Notes: generated by a model not told the origin, from the sequence alone. Positions 20,024 to 28,962 are shown, numbered from the stretch's first letter. The stretch: 64,000 bases of DNA from Erwinia sp. JUb26 (GCF_003751505.1 NZ_RJVB01000001.1:434001-498000), one strand, 5' to 3'. Numbers and translations: made by a program.

Positions 20024-20971
20024 TCAGCTGCCGGGCTGGCCGCTGGCCGGGTGCAGCAGGCTGCTCGGCGTATAGCCGAAGGCCTTGCGAAAGGCGAGGC
20101 TGAAATGGGACATATCGCTGAAGCCGTGATCGAGCGCTACCTGTGTGATATTACGCGCCTTGCCTTCCGCCAGCGCTTTATGGCAGGCCAGCAGGCGTTC
20201 GTGCCAGACGCAGTTCATCGGCGTGGTGCCGTTGGCGGCAAATACCCGGCTGAGGGTGCGCGGAGAGACATGATGGGCGTTGGCGATCTGCGCGACCGAC
20301 AGATCGTGATCCTGCAAGTGCTGGCGCAGGTAGTTCAGCACGCGTGAGTAGAGAGTCGGCTTTAATCCTTCGTCACTTTTTTGCAGATTCAGGCCCACGG
20401 AGATCACGGTAAACAGCGTGTTGGCGAACTGCTCGGTCAGGCAACTGCCTTCTTCAGCCGCATTAAAACGGAAGGCCTCATCAATCATATGCCGCAGCGC
20501 GACCATGCCCGGTCGGGAAAGGTCCAGCGAGGTCCCGGACATCGCCGCAATCGCCGGAGCTTCTTTTTCAATCAGATGGCGCGGCAGATGGATAATATTC
20601 ATCGACACGTTTTCCATCGCGAAATGGAACGGCGAACCGGCGTCGTAGATCACCATATCCCCGGCGCTGACCTGCGTTTCATTGTTATTCTGCCGCAGCC
20701 TGCCGCTGCCCTCACAGATGTAGCCGAGATAAAAGTCGGGGTTAGGGTGGCGGCGAATGCAGTCGGGCGTTCTCTGCCACATCATCGACGCCTGCGAAAC
20801 ATGATTGGCGATATCGAACTGCCCCAGCATGCCGTAGCTGAAGCGCCCGGAAAACATGCCGGCCTGCACCTGCTTTGCCTCTGCCTTGATCAGGCGGGAA
20901 CAGACGGCATCGCGCCAGGCATCGAAGCGGTGGCGGTTCTCCAGATGCTCCGTGGTGAAATTTTCTCTCAT
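20024..20971 (-). CDS. AraC family transcriptional regulator
   Basis: The protein has an N-terminal sensor region of the AraC_binding_2 type (FeaR-like; about 1-190, with SYGMLGQFDIANHVSQ and SAGDMVIYDAGSPF) and a C-terminal double helix-turn-helix (about 215-310: LSVAQIANAHHVSPRTLSRVF and ITQVALDHGFSDMSHFSLAFRKAFGYTPS). The start at 20971 (MRENFTTEHL, 315 residues) has a GGGGGA site; an in-frame ATG at 21010 is possible. It is convergent with the ANTAR gene, with abutting ends, and lies 111 bp downstream of the amidase gene on the same strand. A role in controlling the amidase or transporter is inferred from position only. Confidence 0.85.
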   Translation of the reverse strand: MRENFTTEHLENRHRFDAWRDAVCSRLIKAEAKQVQAGMFSGRFSYGMLGQFDIANHVSQASMMWQRTPDCIRRHPNPDFYLGYICEGSGRLRQNNNETQVSAGDMVIYDAGSPFHFAMENVSMNIIHLPRHLIEKEAPAIAAMSGTSLDLSRPGMVALRHMIDEAFRFNAAEEGSCLTEQFANTLFTVISVGLNLQKSDEGLKPTLYSRVLNYLRQHLQDHDLSVAQIANAHHVSPRTLSRVFAANGTTPMNCVWHERLLACHKALAEGKARNITQVALDHGFSDMSHFSLAFRKAFGYTPSSLLHPASGQPGS

Positions 20972-21082
20972 CGTCAGATCCCCCGGACGTGGCGTAAAAG
21001 GTGAAATCATCAGAAAGTATGCAAACTCCAGACCATTCCTGCCGGAGCACCGCCCCTGACCGAGGGGCGGTAACGGTGGGGA

Positions 21083-22477
21083 TTACAGCGCGGGATGCTG
21101 CTGATGCCAGTCGGTGACCTGTTGATAGGCCCAGGCGGCCTGAATCATGCTGACTTCATCAAAATGCGCGGCAACCAGCTGGAAGCCGACCGGCGCACCG
21201 GCGGCCGTTTTGCCACCCGGCAGCGTAATGGTCGGATGCCCGCTGGAATCGAATGCACTGGTATAGCGCAGCACGCCATTAAACAGTGCCTTGTCGGTAC
21301 CAAAGCGGGTCATGGTGTCCCAGGTTAATCCGGCATAGGCGGTGGCCGGTGCGAGGATCAGGTCAACCTGGCCGAAGAGGGCAGAAATCGTGCCGCGCAG
21401 GGCGGCGCGGTTCAGCAGCAGGCGCTGGTATTCCAGCGCCGTGACGCTGTGGCCGAGATCCAGCAGTCCGGCCAGACCCGGCCCGTATTGTTCTTTCTGC
21501 GAGGGATACGTCTGCCGATGCGCGAAGGCCGTTTCCACCGCGCAGAGCGGGCTCCACTCCTCGGCCGCCTGTTCGGTGTCCGGCATGGTGATATCCACGA
21601 AGGTTGCGCCCAGATCGCTTAGCGTAGCGATAACCCCCTGCAGCATCCGGTGCGTGTCCTCATCCACCTTCTCCAGCGCCCAGTTCTTATCCAGCCCGAT
21701 GCGCATTTTGCCAATGCCGCGCGTCATCAGCGCCAGATAGTCCGCCACCGGCTCAATGCTGGAGGTGGGGTCCTGCTCATCACGACCGGCGATCGCCTGC
21801 AGCATGGCCGCAGCGTCGGCGGCGGACCGCGCCATCGGGCCGATGTGGTCGAGCGAGGCCGCCAGTTCGAAAGCGCCGTGGCGCGTCACGCGTCCCCAGG
21901 TCGGCTTAATGCCGGTCAGGCCGTTGGCATTGGAGGGGAAGCGGATCGAACCGCCGGTGTCGGTGCCGATGGCGCCATAGCACAGCCCGGCGGCGGTAGC
22001 GACGCCGGACCCGCTGGAAGAGACGCCGGTCCACAGCGCGGCACCCCACGGGTTAACCGGGCGCACCACCTCGGGGTGATGATCGGCAAAGGCGCTTTCG
22101 GTTTGCTTCAGCTTGCCGAGGATCACCGCCCCGGCTTCGCGGAAGCGCTTTACCACGGTGGAGTCTTCCGTCGGGTAATGTGCCTGGTGGATCAGCATAC
22201 CGTGACTGGTGGGCGCATCTTTCGTCCAGATCAAATCCTTCAGCGCGATCGGCACGCCGTGCAGCGGGCCGCGGATGATCCCCTGCGCGATCTCCCGGTC
22301 GGCCTCGGCCGCCTGCTGCAGGGCGCTGTCGCGCATCACGTAAAAATAGCTGTGCAAATCGGCATCCAGCGAGGCGATGCGATCCAGCAGTGCGGTGGTG
22401 ACCGCAACGGAAGCGATCTCTTTCGACTGAATCAGCCGGCCTGTTTCCAGCAAACTTTTATAATGCAGGTCGTTCAT
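21083..22477 (-). CDS. Amidase-signature family amidase
   Basis: The 464-residue enzyme has the Ser-cisSer-Lys centre of the amidase-signature family. The Lys is in HGVPIALKDL (about 82), and the two serines are in GVSSSGSGVATAAG and GTDTGGSIRFPS (about 157 and 181). Such enzymes release ammonia from amides. Located beside an amide/urea transporter under nitrogen control, an ANTAR regulator and an AraC regulator, it is the likely intracellular enzyme that uses the imported compound. It is not the nitrilase-type AmiE of Pseudomonas. AGGAG 10 bp upstream supports the start. Confidence 0.85.
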   Translation of the reverse strand: MNDLHYKSLLETGRLIQSKEIASVAVTTALLDRIASLDADLHSYFYVMRDSALQQAAEADREIAQGIIRGPLHGVPIALKDLIWTKDAPTSHGMLIHQAHYPTEDSTVVKRFREAGAVILGKLKQTESAFADHHPEVVRPVNPWGAALWTGVSSSGSGVATAAGLCYGAIGTDTGGSIRFPSNANGLTGIKPTWGRVTRHGAFELAASLDHIGPMARSAADAAAMLQAIAGRDEQDPTSSIEPVADYLALMTRGIGKMRIGLDKNWALEKVDEDTHRMLQGVIATLSDLGATFVDITMPDTEQAAEEWSPLCAVETAFAHRQTYPSQKEQYGPGLAGLLDLGHSVTALEYQRLLLNRAALRGTISALFGQVDLILAPATAYAGLTWDTMTRFGTDKALFNGVLRYTSAFDSSGHPTITLPGGKTAAGAPVGFQLVAAHFDEVSMIQAAWAYQQVTDWHQQHPAL

Positions 22478-22741
22478 CGTGGCCTAATCTCCTGAAGGGA
22501 AGGATGCCTGCGAAAGCAGACAATATACCGATCACCAACGTAATTCAGGGCGACAAAGCGGGCTATGCTGCGGCGGACAGAGGGTGTGCCAGAAGTGCCA
22601 TCGCCGCAACGTCAATGCGGATGGCCTAAGTCATTGCCGCTGTCATGAATTCTAACCATTGTCTCTGCGTGCAATATTTTGCAACTGCGTGCCCGCACGC
22701 TAGACTGTATCGTATTGATTATGTTGAAAGCGGGGCAGAAA

Positions 22742-23725
22742 GTGGACGTGATTGCAGGCAAATCCTTACAGGTATCGGATGCGATTATCTCGTGTCAGCT
22801 GGATGGCCACGGTGGAATGATCCCGATTGCCGACAGCGAAGTGCTTACGTGCGACCATCCGTGCTGGCTGCACCTGAACTACACCCATCCCGAAAGTGCC
22901 GAGTGGCTGACCACGACGCCGCTGCTGCCGGACAACGTGCGTGATGCACTGGGCGGCGACAGCATGCGGCCGCGCGTCAGCCGTCTGGGCGACGGCACAA
23001 TGATCACCCTGCGCAGCGTGAATCTGAACAGTGAATCGCGGCCCGATCAGCTGGTGGTAATCCGCGTGTTCATCAACGACCGGTTGATCGTCTCGACCCG
23101 GCGGCGCAAGGTGTTTGCCATTGATGAAGTGCTGACCGATCTGCAAAACGGCAACGGCCCGCAAAACTGTGGCAGCTGGCTGGTGGACGTGTGCGATTCG
23201 CTGACCGACCATACCAGCGAATTTATCGAGGATCTGCACGATAAAATCATCGAGCTGGAGGACGCCGTGGTGGACCAGCAGGTGCCGCCGCGCGGCGAGC
23301 TGGCGCTGATCCGCAAACAGTTAATTATTATGCGCCGCTATATGGCCCCGCAGCGGGACGTGTTTTCGCGGCTGGCCAGCGAGCGGCTGCCGTGGATGAG
23401 CGATGACGACCGTCGGCGGATGCAGGATATCGCCGACCGCCTGGGGCGCGGGCTGGACGATCTGGATGCCAGCGTGGCGCGGACCGGCGTGCTGTCCGAT
23501 GAAATCAGTTCGGTGATGGCGGAAGCCATGAACCGCCGCACCTATACTATGTCGCTGATGGCGGTGGTTTTCCTGCCGACCACCTTCCTGACCGGGCTGT
23601 TCGGCGTTAACCTTGGCGGTATTCCGGGAGGCAGCTGGCGCTTCGGCTTTGGCCTTTTCTGTCTGCTGTTAGCAGGCCTGGTGCTGGGCGTTGCGTGGTG
23701 GTTACGACGACGTAAATGGCTGTGA
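22742..23725 (+). CDS. zntB: Zinc transport protein ZntB
   Basis: ZntB is a CorA-family inner-membrane zinc transporter. The C-terminal part has the two membrane helices and the GVN loop ([20 protein letters not shown], about 275-295) and ends RRRKWL. The frame is open from 22679, but a GTG at 22742 with GGGG 6 bp upstream gives 327 residues, exactly the E. coli length; earlier ATGs lack a ribosome site. It is followed by the fnrS RNA gene, as in E. coli. Confidence 0.93.
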   Translation: MDVIAGKSLQVSDAIISCQLDGHGGMIPIADSEVLTCDHPCWLHLNYTHPESAEWLTTTPLLPDNVRDALGGDSMRPRVSRLGDGTMITLRSVNLNSESRPDQLVVIRVFINDRLIVSTRRRKVFAIDEVLTDLQNGNGPQNCGSWLVDVCDSLTDHTSEFIEDLHDKIIELEDAVVDQQVPPRGELALIRKQLIIMRRYMAPQRDVFSRLASERLPWMSDDDRRRMQDIADRLGRGLDDLDASVARTGVLSDEISSVMAEAMNRRTYTMSLMAVVFLPTTFLTGLFGVNLGGIPGGSWRFGFGLFCLLLAGLVLGVAWWLRRRKWL

Positions 23726-23761
23726 AGAGAGCAAATTATTGTGGGATAAAGGCGCCTAAAA

Positions 23762-23775
23762 CTGATCAACGTCAA
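23762..23775 (+). promoter_or_regulatory. FNR box of fnrS
   Basis: CTGATCAACGTCAA matches TTGAT-N4-ATCAA in 8 of 10 positions. Its centre is about 41.5-42.5 bp upstream of the FnrS 5' end, the class II activator position, and a -10 element CAGAAT is at 23798-23803. Confidence 0.8.
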
Positions 23776-23810
23776 TAACGGGTGGTGAAGTTAAGGGCAG
23801 AATCTCTCTC

Positions 23811-23930
23811 GCAGGTGAATGCAACGTCAAGCGATGGGCGTTGCGCTCCATAATTGTCTTACTTCATTTTTAGAATTAATGCATAGCACATTTAATTCGT
23901 ACGACGCCGGCTCCGAGCCGGCTTTTTTTT
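23811..23930 (+). ncRNA. fnrS: FnrS small regulatory RNA
   Basis: This about 120-nt Hfq-dependent RNA is made under anaerobic conditions by FNR and represses aerobic-metabolism mRNAs. The 5' end GCAGGTGAATGCAACGTCAA, the target-pairing segment CGTTGCGCTCCAT, CTTACTTC and TGCATAGCACA, and the 3' terminator (GCCGGCT-CCG-AGCCGGC then T8, 23906-23930) follow the enterobacterial FnrS closely. Its position next to zntB is the same as in E. coli. Reading frames crossing it are not coding. Confidence 0.95.
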
Positions 23931-23998
23931 GCCCGTTTGCCAGCCCGGTCAGATGTCCTACGCTTAAAGCTCATGCCTTAACAAGAAGGGACAGCATA

Positions 23999-24145
23999 AT
24001 GACTGACTATCCTCATGCCATTCGCGGCTCTGAACCCCTGAGCGATCCCGTACCCGTTCCCGGCCCGATCCCCACGCCGCAGCCACTGCCCGATCCGCCG
24101 CCGGTTGACCCCGATCCGATTATCGATCCGCCCGCGCATCACTGA
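23999..24145 (+). CDS. Small proline-rich protein (48 aa)
   Basis: A 48-residue acidic, proline-rich peptide starts at ATG 23999 behind AAGG. It begins MTDYPHAIRGSEPLSD and continues with PVPVPGPIPTPQPL and PDPPPVDPDP repeats, ending PPAHH. It has no signal peptide or membrane segment and would be extended and disordered. I do not recognise a function. The clear ribosome site, start position and low-complexity but organised repeat make it a credible gene. Confidence 0.6.
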   Translation: MTDYPHAIRGSEPLSDPVPVPGPIPTPQPLPDPPPVDPDPIIDPPAHH

Positions 24146-24157
24146 GTCCGGACTACT

Positions 24158-24853
24158 CTACTGCGGCGGTCTGTCCGGGAACTGCTGTTCGCGCCACTGT
24201 TTGATCAGCGCGGCGCGACGGCGGGGATAGCGGGTAGTGGTTAATTCCAGCGAAACAATGCGGTCGGTGCGGAAGTGACGGAAATCGCCGCGCAGTTCAC
24301 ACCACGCGCCGAGAATATGCAGGTTGTCAAAATAGCCCAGCAGAAACGGCCAGATAACGCGGCGTGATGAGCGATCCTCGCCGTCGCGATAGACGAGGGT
24401 CGCCGTCAGTTCCTGGCGGATGGCCCGGCGGATGGCGACAAAATCCACGCTTTCAATTAGCGGGTTGGCGGACGGCGCGGCCATCAGGCCGTTGCTGTCC
24501 AGACTGTGGCGCAGTTCGGGGGGAAGCACGGCGGCAATTTTGCTTAGCGCGCTTTTTGCCGACTGGCTCAGGCCGGTATCGGTGCGGCTGGCCACCCAGC
24601 GCGAACCGAGCACCAGCGCCTCAATCTCTTCTTCGCTGAACATCAGTGGGGGCAGGGTGAAGCCGGGTTTCAGCACGTAGCCCATACCCGGCTCACCGGC
24701 AATATCCGCACCCTGCTGCTGCAGCGTGGCAATATCGCGGTAGAGCGTGCGCAGGCTGATGCCGAGCGTACCGGCGAGCTGAGTGCCGGAAATGGGGAAG
24801 CGGTGATTGCGCAGTAGCTGCAGCAGATCCAGCAGGCGTTGCGTTCGCGACAC
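24158..24853 (-). CDS. YafY-type HTH/WYL transcriptional regulator
   Basis: The 231-residue protein has an N-terminal HTH_11 winged helix (RTQRLLDLLQLLRNHRFPISGTQLA... SLRTLYRDIATLQQQGADI, about 1-55) and a WYL-type ligand-binding domain (about 130-210, TATLVYRDGEDRSSRRVIWPFLLGYFDNLHILGAWCELR). Members of this group sense small ligands or nucleic acid signals; the target here is unknown. It is transcribed away from ttcA's end on the same strand. Confidence 0.85.
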   Translation of the reverse strand: MSRTQRLLDLLQLLRNHRFPISGTQLAGTLGISLRTLYRDIATLQQQGADIAGEPGMGYVLKPGFTLPPLMFSEEEIEALVLGSRWVASRTDTGLSQSAKSALSKIAAVLPPELRHSLDSNGLMAAPSANPLIESVDFVAIRRAIRQELTATLVYRDGEDRSSRRVIWPFLLGYFDNLHILGAWCELRGDFRHFRTDRIVSLELTTTRYPRRRAALIKQWREQQFPDRPPQ

Positions 24854-24876
24854 ACGTCCTCCGTGAAACGTTGAGC

Positions 24877-25806
24877 TTAGCCTACCTGAACCACATCAAG
24901 ACGAACGGGCGCGTCGTCTTCGTCTTCCGGCTGCCAGCCCGCGGGCTGCAGCGGCAGCGTTTCGCGATCGAAGGCCAGATCGCCACCGTCAACCACTTCG
25001 CCACCGTGGGCGATGCCTTTAAAGTCGAACAGTTCGATGTCGGCAAGATGCGATGGCACCACGTTCTGCATGGCGCTGAACATGGTTTCAATGCGGCCCG
25101 GATAGCGTTTATCCCAGTCGCGCAGCATATCGGCAATCACCTGACGCTGCAGGTTGGGCTGTGAACCGCACAGGTTGCACGGAATAATCGGATATTCGCG
25201 GGCGATGGCGAAGCGCTCAATGTCCTTCTCGCGGCAATAGGCCAGCGGGCGGATGACAATATGCTTACCGTCGTCGCTCATCAGCTTCGGCGGCATGCCT
25301 TTCATTTTCCCGCCGTAGAACATGTTCAGGAACAGGGTTTGCAGGATATCGTCGCGGTGATGGCCCAGCGCGATCTTGGTGCAGCCCAGCTCGGTTGCCG
25401 TCCGGTAAAGAATGCCGCGACGTAGACGCGAGCAGAGCGAGCAGGTGGTTTTGCCTTCCGGAATTTTGTCCTTCACGATGGCGTAGGTGTCTTCTTCGAC
25501 AATCTTATATTCCACGCCCTGCGTTTCCAGATATTCCGGCAGAATATGCCCCGGGAAACCCGGCTGCTTCTGATCGAGATTCACCGCCACCAGCGAGAAA
25601 GAGACCGGCGCGCTCTGCTGCAGGTTGCGCAGGATTTCCAGCATGGTGTAGCTGTCTTTGCCGCCGGAGAGGCACACCATGATCCGGTCACCCTCTTCGA
25701 TCATATTATAGTCAGCAATCGCCTGGCCGACGTTACGGCGCAGACGCTTCTGCAGCTTGTTGAGGTTGTACTGCTCTTTCTTACTGGTTTCCGGATTCGG
25801 TTGCAT
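24877..25806 (-). CDS. ttcA: tRNA 2-thiocytidine(32) synthetase TtcA
   Basis: TtcA places 2-thiocytidine at tRNA position 32 using ATP and an iron-sulfur cluster. The 309-residue protein has the PP-loop [12 protein letters not shown] (about 47-58), cysteines in [10 protein letters not shown] (about 122-125) and CNLCGSQ (about 213), and the conserved N-terminus [20 protein letters not shown]. It ends [15 protein letters not shown]. The prophage attachment site lies 74 bp upstream of its start, so its promoter region may be altered. Confidence 0.97.
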   Translation of the reverse strand: MQPNPETSKKEQYNLNKLQKRLRRNVGQAIADYNMIEEGDRIMVCLSGGKDSYTMLEILRNLQQSAPVSFSLVAVNLDQKQPGFPGHILPEYLETQGVEYKIVEEDTYAIVKDKIPEGKTTCSLCSRLRRGILYRTATELGCTKIALGHHRDDILQTLFLNMFYGGKMKGMPPKLMSDDGKHIVIRPLAYCREKDIERFAIAREYPIIPCNLCGSQPNLQRQVIADMLRDWDKRYPGRIETMFSAMQNVVPSHLADIELFDFKGIAHGGEVVDGGDLAFDRETLPLQPAGWQPEDEDDAPVRLDVVQVG

Positions 25807-25879
25807 TTATTGGCTATCTCGTATTGCAGAAGTGGGCGAGAACATCGGCAGGCCCGGCATGAAAACTGACTGGCGTGCT

Positions 25880-25893
25880 ATGGTACGGATTCC
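25880..25893. repeat. Prophage attachment site, left (ttcA side)
   Basis: ATGGTACGGATTCC, 74 bp upstream of ttcA and 73 bp past the integrase stop; an identical 14-mer is at 45516-45529. Confidence 0.85.
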
Positions 25894-25965
25894 ACACAGT
25901 CTTAATTTATTTCGTAAAATCATATGTTTATAAAAAACAGTTCAAAATCATTCAAAACTACATCA

Positions 25966-27027
25966 CTATTCAACTTCCAGCCACTGGCTGCCTCGTGCGT
26001 CAGTATACCGCTCTGTCATCTCGGCTGATTTGTGACCGAGCATGTTTTGAGCATACTTTTCACCTTTGTCACGCTGATACAGCCTGGCTGCGAGGCTCCT
26101 GATTTCGTGAAAAGACGGCGGATTCCCTTCCCACGTTAACCCGGTTGCGTTCCTGTGCGCTGCGAATGCATCGGAAAGACTTCTGGTTGTCAGTTGAGCG
26201 CCCATTCGCGTTGTGATCAGCGTTGCGGAGCTTGGGTGTAATTTTCTACACTCTTCAATGACAGATGAAAGCGTGATCCCATGAATGGAAGCCGACAAAG
26301 GGATCGCCAGTTTCATTCCGGTCTTTTGCTGCTCAACTCTTAATCTTCCATCCTGGATGTCATCCCATCTCATTTTCACAATGTCGCTGACGCGCTGAGC
26401 CGTTACCAGCGCCAGTTTAACGCTTAATGCAATCCATGGTTGACCATCACCAGCTTTGAGTAAAATTGTATCGAAGTCGTCAGCGGACAGCCGACTTCTT
26501 TTGACTACTACGCGGGCATTACGGGTCGCATCCACCGGGTTTATTGTCACCAACCCTTCAGCGATGGCCTCCCTGAAAAGGTCAGAGAATGTAGACCTGA
26601 TCAATTTTGAGCGCGTTATTTTGCCTGATAAAATATAAGATTCCAGAAATTCAGCAACATTTTTTGTGGTTATTGATGTGACTGCATCTGAGCTGAAGGC
26701 TTTGCGGATGGCCTCAACGCGACCTGCATACTGCTTCAGAGAGCTCTGGCTCACCCCTCTACGTGTCAAAATCTCCATATATCTTGCGCACCAGTCCGCC
26801 ATAGTTACTGTTGCTGTATCGTTAAGCCTGTCAACCAGGCTAACCATCGGCCCGGACACTATCGACATATTCGCATCAATGGCCTGCGTGACGGCGTAAC
26901 GTTTATCTCTGCCCAGACCGTACTCCTTACCCGTCCGTGGGTCCCGGTAGCTGTAGTAACCGTCGTTCCTGACGTACAGGTTTGGTGGCAGGTCCCTTGT
27001 TTTATGATTTCTTCTCCGTGCGGCCAT
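25966..27027 (-). CDS. int: Phage tyrosine integrase
   Basis: The 353-residue lambda-type site-specific recombinase has an N-terminal arm-binding region (MAARRRNHKTRDLPPNLYVRNDGYYSYRDP), a SAM-like core-binding domain, and a catalytic domain with Arg in TAQRVSDI (about 215), His-x-x-Arg in FHEIRSL (about 313), LGHKSAEM (His about 335) and Tyr in TERYTD (about 345). It reads toward the left attachment site, as expected, and its start overlaps the excisionase gene by 26 bp. Confidence 0.96.
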   Translation of the reverse strand: MAARRRNHKTRDLPPNLYVRNDGYYSYRDPRTGKEYGLGRDKRYAVTQAIDANMSIVSGPMVSLVDRLNDTATVTMADWCARYMEILTRRGVSQSSLKQYAGRVEAIRKAFSSDAVTSITTKNVAEFLESYILSGKITRSKLIRSTFSDLFREAIAEGLVTINPVDATRNARVVVKRSRLSADDFDTILLKAGDGQPWIALSVKLALVTAQRVSDIVKMRWDDIQDGRLRVEQQKTGMKLAIPLSASIHGITLSSVIEECRKLHPSSATLITTRMGAQLTTRSLSDAFAAHRNATGLTWEGNPPSFHEIRSLAARLYQRDKGEKYAQNMLGHKSAEMTERYTDARGSQWLEVE

Positions 27028-27247
27028 TCTTGATCCTTGTTGTTAATGAATCGCCCGATTGGCGGGCGTGTTGCTGAGTGGTGCAAGCAGAAGCGATTTT
27101 CACAGCCTTCTCCTCGACCAGATACTGGTAGCCATCAAAAGCAGGTGCCGGGTAAACCTTACCGGCCCGAACCCAGCGGCGCAGTGTTTCCATTGAGCGG
27201 GGAACGGGAAGCCGCTGGCCCCACTCATAGAGCGTTATAAGTGACAT
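27002..27247 (-). CDS. xis: Lambda-type excisionase
   Basis: An 81-residue winged-helix DNA-bending protein of the Xis family: LYEWGQRLPVPRSMETLRRWVRAGKV followed by YLVEEKAVKIA. It directs integrase toward excision. It overlaps the 5' end of int, as in lambdoid phages. Confidence 0.9.
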   Translation of the reverse strand: MSLITLYEWGQRLPVPRSMETLRRWVRAGKVYPAPAFDGYQYLVEEKAVKIASACTTQQHARQSGDSLTTRIKNGRTEKKS

Positions 27248-27262
27248 AGTGACCTCTGAGGT

Positions 27263-28441
27263 TTAGATAGGATTAAGCGACCTGCTGATCGCGGGTGGTA
27301 CAGAGTTCTGGCAAGTTGGCGCTGCTGGCGCAGACATTTGCTTGTAGGAATAACCGATGCGGGCGCTGGCGGTTACGATGTTGTCCGGATCTAAATCAAT
27401 TCCGATGAAAGAAAATCCCTCTTCAATCGCAGCGCGACCGGTGCTGCCGCTGCCCGTGAATGGATCGAGAACGGTTCCGCCAGGTGAGGTGATGAGGCGG
27501 CAGAGGTACTTCATCAGGGCAATCGGCTTCACGGTCGGGTGCGGATTCTTTGCGCCGCTACTGCGTCCGGCGCCGGCGCGAGGATCGTTAAGGCCCGCGC
27601 TTCCCTCTTTGCGCCCACCAGTCATTTCCGAAGCTGAAAAGGAGATAAATCGCTCCATTCCTTCGTCGCGCTCGGCAGGCGTTACCTTTGCGCAATAGAA
27701 GAATCGCGCTGCGCTGCCGCTGTCACCATGATGATGTGTTGCGACACGCTTTCTCATACCAAGAATATTGCCCGTCCCAGCTGCTGAGGGCTCTGTGCCT
27801 CTCACCGGTGATGCTGCGCCAGCATTCGCCGGGAATATGGCTATCGCCTCGTCGCTACCGTCGTGAATGAGATTTGCTGGCCAGCGCCCCTCTGGGGCCT
27901 GATGATAGTTGCTGGTGGGTTCATTGCCGTCACGTTGATGCGACAGCAGCGCGCCGCGTCCACTGCTCAGCTCTTCAGTGGTGAAGATTCGACAGGCGGT
28001 GATGTTCAGTGCGCCAGTGCGGTACTGTGCCATGTTGTTGGCCACCGTCGTCTTGAACGGCTTGCGCGCCATTACGATGGGCTCATGTGCAGGCTTCAGT
28101 CCCGTGCCCCAACCGTTAAATTCTCCCTCGAGGTTGTGTGATTTCGGGAAGCCAGTGCCGTAAAGCCATTCGATCATGTCGCGAATTTCAAAGCCCGCGT
28201 CTTCGACGTTAACCACCAGTCGGTGATAGGTGCGGGATCCACCGAATGCCAGCAGGTGGCCGCCTGGTTTCAGCACGCGCAGGCACTCCGCCCACTGCTC
28301 AACGGTCGGTACCTGATAGTCCCATTTGTGGCCCATGAAGCTAATTCCGTACGGTGGATCTGTAACAATCGCATCAACTGAGTTATCCGGAACCGACTTC
28401 AGCACTACTTCGCATGGTCCAACGTGTAGTTGATATGTCAT
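27263..28441 (-). CDS. Orphan phage DNA methyltransferase (N6-adenine or N4-cytosine type)
   Basis: The 392-residue protein has the catalytic motif TDPPYGISFMG near residue 30 and the AdoMet motif VLDPFTGSGSTGRAAIEEGFSFIGID near 335-360. Catalytic motif first and FxGxG last is the beta-class order; DPPY favours N6-adenine. A target-recognition region fills the middle. No restriction enzyme is adjacent, so it is probably an anti-restriction or regulatory methylase carried by the phage. It is the third gene in the leftward operon, 15 bp upstream of xis. Confidence 0.9.
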   Translation of the reverse strand: MTYQLHVGPCEVVLKSVPDNSVDAIVTDPPYGISFMGHKWDYQVPTVEQWAECLRVLKPGGHLLAFGGSRTYHRLVVNVEDAGFEIRDMIEWLYGTGFPKSHNLEGEFNGWGTGLKPAHEPIVMARKPFKTTVANNMAQYRTGALNITACRIFTTEELSSGRGALLSHQRDGNEPTSNYHQAPEGRWPANLIHDGSDEAIAIFPANAGAASPVRGTEPSAAGTGNILGMRKRVATHHHGDSGSAARFFYCAKVTPAERDEGMERFISFSASEMTGGRKEGSAGLNDPRAGAGRSSGAKNPHPTVKPIALMKYLCRLITSPGGTVLDPFTGSGSTGRAAIEEGFSFIGIDLDPDNIVTASARIGYSYKQMSAPAAPTCQNSVPPAISRSLNPI

Positions 28442-28515
28442 CGGCTATCCTCCGCGCAATACGCATTGATTTGATGAACGGTCATTTTAATGTGCCTCGA
28501 CAGCCAGGCGGCTGG

Positions 28516-28668
28516 TCAGGAGAGTTTGATTTGGTAGTAGGTGCAGAAATCGAGAACGTACGGGCATTCGAAAGGGCTTTCGGTGCCGTTTATAACATCG
28601 CACCCGCCTGCATGAAGGCAGTTGCAGTGCTGGCAACTGAGACGGTTTTCCCAGCAGCTTGTAGCCAT
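28516..28668 (-). CDS. Small cysteine-rich protein, possibly 5'-truncated
   Basis: A 50-residue reading frame starts at ATG 28668 and contains eight cysteines (SCWENRLSCQHCNCLHAGG, CDVINGTESPFECPYVLDFC). The same frame continues upstream for about 38 codons with more Cys and sensible residues (GKAYWNGRQVTCRCSAYEF) to a stop, without an ATG. A different frame has an ATG at 28783. This suggests a longer zinc-binding phage protein with a lost start or one-base frameshift. Function unknown; existence uncertain. Confidence 0.4.
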   Translation of the reverse strand: MATSCWENRLSCQHCNCLHAGGCDVINGTESPFECPYVLDFCTYYQIKLS

Positions 28669-28788
28669 GGCGTAGCCGTTACACCGGCCGCCGCTGAACC
28701 GGTGCGGGAACTCATACGCGGAACAGCGGCACGTTACCTGCCGGCCATTCCAATAGGCTTTCCCGCGGGGATTTGAGTTTGCATAGCC

Positions 28789-28914
28789 TCACCTCGTCAG
28801 ATATAGCTCCGTAGTTAACGCTGCGATAAGCAGCAGGATCAGCACAGCAGCCGGGCGGATGCTGGCATAGAAAATGTGGTGGCGCGCGAGGTGTCGCCGG
28901 ATTGTGTTTTTCAT
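28789..28914 (-). CDS. Small single-pass membrane protein (41 aa)
   Basis: A basic N-terminus (MKNTIRRHLARHHIFYASIRP) precedes one hydrophobic segment (AAVLILLLIAALTTELYL). It has no clear ribosome site and lies directly after a terminator in the leftward transcript. Possible phage early gene; low confidence. Confidence 0.3.
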   Translation of the reverse strand: MKNTIRRHLARHHIFYASIRPAAVLILLLIAALTTELYLTR

Positions 28915-28924
28915 GGGGAGGGGG

Positions 28925-28951
28925 CGTAAAAAAAACCGCCGGGTGGCGGTT
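28925..28951 (-). terminator. Intrinsic terminator in the leftward phage transcript
   Basis: On the minus strand AACCGCC-ACCC-GGCGGTT is followed by a run of eight T. It ends transcription from the 28963-29214 gene and separates it from the int-xis-methylase set. Confidence 0.85.
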
Positions 28952-28962
28952 TAATTTGTTGA

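Noticed and set aside
22478..22720. Sigma-54 promoter for the amidase gene
   Set aside because: A minus-strand TGGCAC is present, but no GC dinucleotide lies 10 bp on, so the -12 element is missing.
23819..23998. N-terminal extension of the proline-rich protein
   Set aside because: That part of the frame is the FnrS RNA and its terminator.
25880..25893. tRNA gene as the attachment site
   Set aside because: No tRNA-like cloverleaf is present at either end; the repeat is intergenic between ttcA and dbpA.
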